A stretch of DNA of 64,000 nucleotides from Galaxea fascicularis. Taxonomy: Eukaryota; Cnidaria; Anthozoa; Scleractinia; Euphylliidae. A program made the position numbers and the translations under genes. Where the stretch lies: positions 7,394,196 through 7,458,195 of the forward strand of contig OX419342.1 of assembly GCA_948470475.1 (NCBI GenBank), written 5' to 3'. This document shows positions 56,408 through 64,000 of the stretch, one piece after another; positions within the stretch are counted from its first letter, which is position 1, and every line of letters starts with the position of its first letter. The notes under the pieces were generated by a model. That model ran no database searches. It saw only the letters and a program-made list of their open reading frames with translations, and was not told the DNA's origin.

Positions 56408-58184
56408 GTTCCTGTTTTAGTAATCTTAATTAGTAGCTGTAATTTCACTTGATCTCACGTTTCATGGCCACTTTTGCGAGTCATGAAATAAATATTGCCA
56501 AGACTTCCGTACGTTATGTATTTTCTCCTTCATTATCTCAAATAAACCACTAATTTATTTAAGTTATCAGTTGAAACATCGGATATGTGTGTCCAAAGTT
56601 GAATTAATTATCGAACCTGGCAATATAAAGCGGAAAATTATAGTCGAAATCTTGAAGTTTTTTGACGTCCAGCATTAGAAATGAGCTTTAAACTTCGCAA
56701 AACGCGAAATACCTTTTCAAATTGTTAACATTTATTGTCGCTTTGCACATGTAAAATAAATATTTACTTCTGCCACATCAGCTAAAAGATTCTTCTATTT
56801 GCTTACGAGACATCTTGTCTAAAATGCGCGGTACCATAAAGGTTTGGGAGTGAAAGCAAACGTCTTGTTTCATTATTTAAGTTGATCAGGTACATTGGTC
56901 AACAATGAGGAATTTAAAACATTTAACTAATATTTCGTCAACTTAATTAAAATATTTCCGTTTGCTTTTCGTCAAAAATGCCGCGCACTGACGTCCAAAA
57001 TAGCTAAAAATGGATTCGTTCTCCCCCACCCCCCCCCCCCAAAAAAAAACGCCCAGTTGACGTTAATTAAGCGGGAAGAACTGAATATATCGATGGCTCC
57101 TAACGTTATAGTCAGCAAGCTAGCAATCTTAGATGGTCATTTCCGGAGTATAAAATCAAGGGTCGATATTAGTTCCGACCTCGACCGTGCATGTAAAGTT
57201 GCTTTCCAAGCTCCATTGTTGCCAACTTTGATAACATACAGAAAAAAGTCAGGTCCAGTTGTCATACCAAGGTCTGGAACCCAAAGACATGCAAACTCTT
57301 TTATAGTAAGAGCCGGAAGGCTGCTAAATTCTTAAATGTATAATGTACTTAGCTATCTATATTTATATTTGTATTAATCATTTCCAGGTGAAACCGTGAG
57401 GTCTGAAAATCATTTTTATTGTAATTTTACATTATTTCTTATACTGTAAATCCATTGTATTTCTCTGTCAAAGATGGATCATTAAGGTTATTAATATAGC
57501 AGCTCTAGCTTAGGCGGAACTACAATGCCATAACACTCGCTTGTGAGGACAGATAATAGAATTAGACTTTGCCCTTAAGTGCAGAAATCAACGGAATAAT
57601 GACACCATGCACTGAAAGGCCTATCAACTGACGTGTCCTGACAAACTAGTTTAACAGGAGTTGAATAAACCGGAGTTTATGAGTTTATGCGTAGCCTCGC
57701 ATTGTTATTCAAGAGTGATCGAAATTCATAATGGCGAGCAAGTAAGCAAATGTACGACTGGAAGAGGCCGAAAGTTTAACATTCCTCTCAGCAGGACATC
57801 GTCCAGACAACGAACGTTTCCGGCATTGTAGAACTATTGGTCTCAGGATCAATTTAAAACTAAGCTGTTCGGAATAAGCTTTTGCACGCCTATTTTTGAA
57901 CACTCGTTAAAGTTAATTGTGTTGTAATATTTACTGTTAGATCATGAGAAACCCCACCGGGCGGGGGGTGACAATAAAGTATGTACACTTGTGACTCAAC
58001 AATATCGAAACAAGAGCTCAGTGCGTGCCGATATTTAATCAAGTATTTGGTATTGACATCCAACTCGGAAAATTCTTTGCGAGGTTGCATTTTATTTATT
58101 TGCTGCCTAACCCCGCTTTATGACTGTAGTTGTACCTGGAATAATGAGTGGTTCCTGGATTTTGCTGTATTCTTCTCTTGTGTC
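56408..58184. other. Spacer between the two GPCR genes
   Basis: No gene supported. 57060-57340 (+) contains a fragment ending VVIPRSGTQRHANSFIVRAG then RLLNS and a stop, which resembles the extreme C-terminus of LINE ORF2 proteins, followed by AT-rich sequence. A C-run is at 57026-57040. Confidence 0.45.
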
Positions 58185-59111
58185 TTAGTTCCGTGATTTG
58201 CAAATATTTTTTATTGTTCCCAGTACTGCCAGCCTCACTCTTCTCATCCTCCAGCAATAGAGAATCGGGTTTAATGATGAATTCAGGAAAACCAAAGTCA
58301 TTGTGATTTGCTGGCCGACCAAAACAAAACTTGAAAACACCGTTTGAGACTGAGTAGCCAACAGTAACATAACGCTCTGTGGTAAATAACAAACAGCCAA
58401 AGCCAACAGGAGCCATAGGGCAGTGGTGAGTGACCTCCTGTATCGCGTTTTACTGGCTTGTCTAACTTGATTAGATTGTCCACTGTCTTGGACATGACTC
58501 TGACGTTTGCGAAGAGTTAAGAAGATCTTTGTGTAAGCGATTACTGTGATAATAAGACACAGTGCTGCAAATATGTTAGTGTATCTAAAAGTTACCACGT
58601 TATACTGCAAGTACATCACGGATGAGACAATCGACGCAATCCAAAACAAAGTTACGATGGTGTAACTTCGCTTTATAGTCACAACTTGCCTGTATCTGAA
58701 CCCAAGTGACAGGGCTAAAAATCTGTCCACACTAACGGCAGTTACTGTCAGAAAGGACATGCAACCAAAAATAGAGCCTGATACAACAAGAGAAATAAAT
58801 GCATAGCGACAAATTTTCCAGCGTTCACTGATCAGTGATGTCCAAACAACCACAGCAAGAGGCTCGCGGACAATACCAGCAAAGAGATCGGTTGACACTA
58901 TGGAAAAAATCAGGAGTTTGGAAGGCGGATGTAGTGAAGAGTCCTTGTGAAGGACGACTAGAATCAGAGTATTCTCCAAAATTGCAGTAAAGGAAAGAAA
59001 AATAGTAAACACTATAAGCCACATCAAATGGTCGTGTATTTCCTCACGAAACTCCGCTGAACAAAGAACTTCTTCAAGGTTTAAAGCTGTTGTTATGTTT
59101 GCCATCACCAT
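58185..59111 (-). CDS. Class A (rhodopsin-like) GPCR, intronless, tandem paralogue
   Basis: 308 residues with seven hydrophobic segments. TM1 reads ENTLILVVLHKD (Glu replaces the usual Gly before Asn 47); TM2 STDLFAGI; DRF at 129-131 in place of DRY; TM6 CYLPQSV (241-247); TM7 NPILY (281-285). Many stretches match the neighbour at 55463-56407 (FLNSSLNPILYCW, YTKIFL, KYRQVVT/RYRQVVT), so the two arose by tandem duplication. Second extracellular loop short and without Cys. Start could be the first or second Met (59111 or 59105); the first is chosen only as the longest. C-terminal tail has KNICK, a possible palmitoylation Cys. Confidence 0.9.
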   Translation of the reverse strand: MVMANITTALNLEEVLCSAEFREEIHDHLMWLIVFTIFLSFTAILENTLILVVLHKDSSLHPPSKLLIFSIVSTDLFAGIVREPLAVVVWTSLISERWKICRYAFISLVVSGSIFGCMSFLTVTAVSVDRFLALSLGFRYRQVVTIKRSYTIVTLFWIASIVSSVMYLQYNVVTFRYTNIFAALCLIITVIAYTKIFLTLRKRQSHVQDSGQSNQVRQASKTRYRRSLTTALWLLLALAVCYLPQSVMLLLATQSQTVFSSFVLVGQQITMTLVFLNSSLNPILYCWRMRRVRLAVLGTIKNICKSRN

Positions 59112-60060
59112 GTTCCACTTTTGTTCTTGCCAAATGAAAGTCTACAGTTACAATCAAAGGACGGCTATAGTTTGGGCGATTATATCGAATATCTTTCCTG
59201 ACCTTTCTACAATTAATCAGTGGCAGCTTTTATCCTCGGTGTCAACACTCTCTGCAAAGCCATTAAGTAATAAACGCATACGTTTGTATCAGGGAATGCT
59301 CGTTTTATAAGGGTGACAACAAGTGCTTATCTCTGGGTGTCCAATCATTGAGGAGGAATATTGCGTAAATTCAAATTTTCAATTTCATGACCTTAATTCG
59401 ATTTCTGTTTTTATGGTAATTCCTCCTAACTCGCTTATGTCTATTCGATTGACTGAAAAAGCCTTGCCTTTAGAAGAAAGTTATACCGAAAAGGGATAAA
59501 GGATTAGATAAATGAAACTGAATCCTAATTCGTAACGCAACAACGTTGACAAACGTTCTCATCGGCAAAGGGAGGAAATATTTGTAAAAATTGGTTACGC
59601 TCTATTTTTAAGCTTAAATTATATCGGGAGCCACGCCATTAAATAAAGTAGGGGAGTTTCATAATTCATTCTGACAAATTTCCGCCCACGAATTGAAAAT
59701 TGCATGACCAGCTGGTTTTTATTTGAATAATTTCTGTGAGGAAGATGGCTTCTATGAAATAGCGCAATATTTATTTGAAGAAATAACACCCAAAATTGCG
59801 AATAATGTAAACACTCATAGTGTTTAGTTCCACAAAAATAAATTTGTGGAAAATCTTACTGAAAACAATCCGGGCAAAAAACGGGATTATGCAAATATTT
59901 TGCCGAGAGCTTTTGCGGAGTAAGCATGACATAAAACCTGCCGGCCCAAAGAGACTGATATTGATGTGTGTCCTCGATATTCAGTAATGGATGTTTCTGC
60001 GATCCTATGGAGATTCCGACTAGAGCACTTAGAGACGGAAATATCTTGAGAACACGTCAA
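59112..60060. other. Intergenic, nothing recognised
   Basis: AT-rich sequence upstream of the second GPCR gene. No exon or repeat with clear ends was found. Confidence 0.5.
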
Positions 60061-60067
60061 ATGTCGA

Positions 60068-61151
60068 TTAAGGTTTTGTTATGTCTGATTTTAGGGAGTA
60101 GATATCAGTCTGAATGAAACCGTCTACTAGGTTGAGAGTAAGATCTAATACGTTAAGTGAATTCGGAGATGAGACTAAAGTAAATTTGATGGTAGGATAT
60201 AAGGAATTAATAAAATCCGTAAACTCGCGAAGTTTGACAAGCCCTTGGGTCCAAAGATCAAATATATCATCCCTGTACCTCCACCACAAATTGGGTTTAA
60301 TTTCCCCTGATTTGGCCCTTTTATCTAAAATACCCATGGCTAGATCAGCATAACTGCAAGCGTTCTTAGGACCCATGGCCGTACCATGAATCTGAAGAAA
60401 GTTGTCCTCCCCAAAAAACGAATTATTGTGCTTAAGACAAATTTGTACGGCCTCAACTATGCAATCTGTGGATGGAAATTTGACTGGTCTAGCCTCTAAT
60501 GCTTCTGTTACAGCGTTAATTCCCAAATTGTTGTCAATATTCGGAAACATGGCAACAACATCCCATGAAACTAAAAGACTGTCCTCTGGAAAGGGGCCCT
60601 TTGTGTTAAGTTCTTCGATTCTCTGCAGAAAATGCGTGGTATCCTTAACAAACGATGGCAAGTTTTGGGCTAGAGGCTTAAGATAAAATTCGGTGAATGC
60701 TGAAAGGTTTTCAATGGCGGTGCCGCAGCACGATGTAATAAGCCGAAGGGGATTCCCCTGTTTGTGGGTTTTGATGGTACCAAAAGCCTTCCCAGGCTTG
60801 GCATTGCCATTGATAACCCAATTAGCAATTTCTTCGTTAATTTGGCCCTTCTCGAGCCACCTTTCACTCCATTGTGTGATGACACCTACATAAGCAGCGC
60901 TTGGATCTTGCTCGAGCTTTTGGTAATGGAGTGGATTTTCTAACTGTTCTTTCATTTTGGAGTTATAATCACTTTTATCAATAACCACAAATTTGGACCC
61001 TTTGTCTTGAATTTGGATGCTAACATTATCAACTTGCCGAAGTGAAGCCAACGCCTGCCTCTCCCCAACGGAAAGATTGTCACTAGTAAAACGGACATTC
61101 CCCGGGTCAAACAATTCCGTTCTAACCGAATCTAAAAATAGTTCAAGCTCA
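60068..61151 (-). mobile_element. Penelope-like element, minus copy (N-terminal and RT part)
   Basis: An open frame of 348 codons ends 60068; it reads ERQALASLRQVDNVSIQIQD, RFTSDNLSVG near the start, RLITSCCGTAIENLS, LLVSWDVVAMFPNID (RT motif A Asp), HGTAMGPKNACSYADLAMG and WWRYRDDIFDLW (catalytic DD). Coding similarity to the plus copy stops abruptly after QTDIYS near 60100, so the GIY-YIG part is absent. It runs into the assembly gap at 61152. The sequence overlaps almost identically with the plus copy right of the gap. Confidence 0.85.
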
Positions 61152-61351
61152 NNNNNNNNNNNNNNNNNNNNNNNNNNNNNNNNNNNNNNNNNNNNNNNNN
61201 NNNNNNNNNNNNNNNNNNNNNNNNNNNNNNNNNNNNNNNNNNNNNNNNNNNNNNNNNNNNNNNNNNNNNNNNNNNNNNNNNNNNNNNNNNNNNNNNNNNN
61301 NNNNNNNNNNNNNNNNNNNNNNNNNNNNNNNNNNNNNNNNNNNNNNNNNNN
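61152..61351. other. Assembly gap
   Basis: A block of N of about 200 bases between two opposed Penelope-like copies; open frames running across it have no meaning. Confidence 0.99.
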
Positions 61352-62905
61352 TAGTTGAGGCCGTACAAATTTGTCTTAAGCACAATAATTCGTTTTTTGG
61401 GGAGGACAACTTTCTTCAGATTCATGGTACGGCCATGGGTCCTAAGAACGCTTGCAGTTATGCTGATCTAGCCATGGGTATTTTAGATAAAAGGGCCAAA
61501 TCAGGGGAAATTAAACCCAATTTGTGGTGGAGGTACAGGGATGATATATTTGATCTTTGGACCCAAGGGCTTGTCAAACTTCACGAGTTTACGGATTTTA
61601 TTAATTCCTTATATCCTACCATCAAATTTACTTTAGTCTCATCTCCGAATTCACTTAACGTATTAGATCTTACTCTCAACCTAGTAGACGGTTTCATTCA
61701 GACTGATATCTACTCCAAACCCACGGATAATCATATTTATTTGCTGCGGAACAGCGCACACCCCGCTCATGTCACCAGAGCCATTCCTTATGGAGTAGCT
61801 ACCAGGATTCGAAGGAACTGTTCTACCGATGAGGCATTCACTAAACGCTCTTCTGAGTATCAAGGTTATTTATATAACCGGGGTTATAACCCTGGGTTGG
61901 TTTCACAGCAGTTTGAGAAAGCCAAGTCTATTTCTAGAGAAACGTTACTTCAACCTCAGCCTAAGGAATCCAAAAAAATCTTTCCACTGGTGCTTGATTT
62001 CAACCCTCGCTTACCTAGCATTGGAAAAATCATTAGGAAGCACAAGCACTTAATTTATAATTCACCATCTCTTAAAGAAATTTTTCCTGTAGGTTCCATC
62101 ATTCCTGCTTTTCGTAGAAGCAAAAACATCAAGGAAATCTTAAGCAGCAAGCCTCGTGATCAACATCGTGCCCCTGACAATCAGCGGGGCTGTTTTAAGT
62201 GCACAGCCAAATGTGATCTGTGTCGCAATTATCTCAAAGACACCAATTGCTTTACTAGCACTAGAACTAGCAGGACGTATCCTATTAAGCAGATTCTCGG
62301 TTGTAGGTCCAAAAATGTTATCTACTTGGTTACATGTAAGAAGTGCAATATGCAGTATGTCGGTTCGACAACTAATGAATTTAAAATTCGTTTTCGCAAC
62401 CACAAGTCTTCTATGGTCACCAACAAACGTTCTTGTGAAGTTGCCATTCACTTCAACAAAGAACCTCATACTTTAGCTCATTTTGAATTTGTTATTATTG
62501 AACAGTTATGTAACCTCAATGTTAACAACAATAGTATTGATGACCGTCTGCTCACAAGAGAGGCCTTTTGGTGTGCTCAATTATGCACAATGAAACCGCA
62601 TGGACTTAACAAAAGGTGCGAGTTTAATTCCAGGAACAGGATTCGTTACAATTAACACCATTTTGCTGCTATATTTCATTTTATTGTATTTTATTTACGT
62701 TTTAGCGGGTGGTTTTAGTATTTTTATACAATCTTTACGTAATTCTTATGTAATTTTATGTAAATTATTGTATTTTCTTTGTTTTCTTTGTAAACTATTG
62801 TTTTTAAACTTATTTAAGGCCCTTTCACTTTTTGTATATTTTATTCCAAGTATCGATTTTGTAAGTGCTGAAGAAGCCCGAACGGGCGAAACGTCCATTT
62901 ATTAA
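61352..62905 (+). mobile_element. Penelope-like element, plus copy (RT C-terminus and GIY-YIG nuclease)
   Basis: Open from the gap edge to the stop at 62655. Order: RT with HGTAMGPKNACSY and WWRYRDDIFDLW; thumb; a Cys-rich linker CFKCTAKCDLC; then a GIY-YIG-type nuclease start, VIYLVTCKKCNMQYVGSTTN followed by IRFRNH, and the end GLNKRCEFNSRNRIRYN. RT plus C-terminal GIY-YIG identifies a Penelope-like element, probably near the Neptune type given the Cys-rich linker. The frame is intact over 430 codons, so the copy is young. A hammerhead-like motif and a (TA)n tract follow. Confidence 0.9.
62868..62895 (+). ncRNA. Hammerhead-ribozyme-like motif
   Basis: CTGAAGA, then A, stem GCCC-GAAC-GGGC, then GAAACGTC. 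This matches the hammerhead core CUGANGA / stem II / GAAA, with one extra A before stem II. Penelope-like elements are known to carry hammerhead motifs. Stems I and III were not resolved, so self-cleavage is uncertain. Confidence 0.45.
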
Positions 62906-62948
62906 AGACCACAAAGAGAAAAGTTCGCATCTTCTTCTGTTTATTCTA

Positions 62949-63022
<74 letters not shown>
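62949..63022. repeat. (TA)n microsatellite
   Basis: About 36 uninterrupted TA units between the two converging Penelope-like copies. Confidence 0.97.
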
Positions 63023-63023
<1 letters not shown>

Positions 63024-63159
63024 CTTGAATGAGAAATGCTCCGTCGCCAACGAAAAATGCCACTTGCGAGTAGGATCCAACGAAGGATACACGATGCCTT
63101 GACTTCACAGAGTAATAAATAAGTTGAATGAAAAATGAAGTCAAAAGCAAACCACTCAC

Positions 63160-64000
63160 AGGTCCATATTTAATGTGGGGAACAAACGTTTCGCCCTTCG
63201 GGCTTCTTCAGTGTTCACAGTGCAGTCTAAGAAATACTTGGCTGAAACTAAGTCGATTACAAGATCTTATATGTGGAAAGGTGATAGATATGAAGTCTAC
63301 AGATTACGTAATTGCAGGAAAATTACACACAAGTACTAGTGAGTTGGTGACAAAATAAGCTGGAATGTGAAAAGAAGAACAACCCGGTTTACAATAATGG
63401 ATAATTAGTTGGTTCCCAAATGAAGAAAACAATATGGAGTTAATTATATTGTAAGATGGGTGGCACCCATCACAGTAAAGATAAAAATAAAAATTGTAAC
63501 AACAAATTGCATAACAAATGACAAAAAATATAAAAATTGCAAGGTGGTAGTGTGGAGAAAGGTACGACGAAAGATTTTAACGTAACAAAATCCTAACTCA
63601 AAGTCCTTGAATAGCCGCAACAGTGAGGCAGGCAACAGTTTCCCATAAGGGAGCCTTTAAACGGCAAATACCGTAATAAAATCCCCGATATGGGCCACTG
63701 AGTCAGCCTATGTGAGCAAGAATAACAAGTTCCAAAAGTGAAGCCTTTGAACCAAAAAATCCTAACGTCACACTTGGATAAATCAATGCACCTTGCTGAT
63801 TACAAATAAGGTGTTGTCTAATAGTATAATAACGATCTGTACGAGCGCTGTAAAAAATCTTATCCTCTTTAAAATAGTTCTTGCATAAATCACATTTTTT
63901 ATTACATTTAAAACAACCTGCAGCAGAATGGCCGTTGTTACTATAATTAGATCCCTTGGGTCTCGCTAGGAGCTCCTTGATGTTTTTAGCCTTTCTATAA
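63160..64000 (-). mobile_element. Second Penelope-like element, minus strand, degraded
   Basis: From the right edge the minus strand reads RKAKNIKELLARPKGSN, GCFKCNKKCDLCKNYF and YYTIRQHLICNQQGALIY, clearly homologous to RRSKNIKEIL, GCFKCTAKCDLCRNYL and YPIKQIL of the plus copy. After about 63780 similarity to the nuclease is lost. At 63210-63184 it has the same hammerhead-like motif. So it is a different, older subfamily member converging on the first; the RT part lies beyond the window. Confidence 0.75.
63184..63212 (-). ncRNA. Hammerhead-ribozyme-like motif, second copy
   Basis: Minus strand reads CTGAAGA, A, GCCC-GAA-GGGC, GAAACGTT, matching the plus-strand motif at 62868 except for the loop and the base after ACGT. 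Same extra A before stem II. Confidence 0.4.

Noticed and set aside
61017..61425. Open frames spanning the N block
   Set aside because: Gap bases have no stop codons; the frames are artefacts.

Overview
This is a eukaryotic genomic window, AT-rich, with short exons in long introns. The genes and transposons suggest a cnidarian, most likely a stony coral; this is inference from gene content and style, as no species marker was seen. There is no CRISPR array, operon or other prokaryotic feature. Exons were joined by hand from GT/AG sites, matching phases and protein similarity recalled from memory.

Layout. 1-2.8 kb: decayed Ty3/Gypsy gag-pol on the minus strand with a MYND-like zinc finger between zinc knuckle and protease. 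5.2-18.4 kb (-): a multi-exon nuclear-type gene with no recognised family, holding a dead L1/Tx1-like LINE and several terminal-inverted-repeat (TIR) elements. It starts 303 bp from a divergent Rab15-like GTPase gene (+, 18.7-25.0 kb, 8 coding exons). 25-29.7 kb: only small inverted-repeat elements. 29.75-33.2 kb (-): FAU (ubiquitin-like FUBI fused to ribosomal protein eS30), head to head with MRPL49 (+, 33.4-34.9 kb), the same neighbour pair as in vertebrates. 36.2-52.4 kb (+): CRIPT, 6 coding exons including an 18-nt microexon. Its 10.6-kb first intron holds a large direct/inverted repeat array, a 5'-truncated LINE and a candidate minus-strand gene. 55.5-59.1 kb (-): two tandem intronless class A GPCR genes. 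60-64 kb: Penelope-like elements in opposing orientations around a 210-base assembly gap, with hammerhead-like motifs near their 3' ends.

How genes relate. Two divergent promoters are visible (unknown gene/Rab15-like and FAU/MRPL49), both with YY1-like AAAATGGCG motifs at or near start codons. The rest is mostly a graveyard of non-autonomous DNA transposons; for several, terminal inverted repeats and target-site duplications can be read directly.

Most notable: the conserved FAU-MRPL49 pair, the MYND-like finger in the Gypsy element, an 868-bp element packed with TCGAT motifs and flanked by a 6-bp duplication, a 1050-bp Mutator-like element inside FAU, a three-copy tandem repeat that includes the last CRIPT codons, and the opposed Penelope elements.
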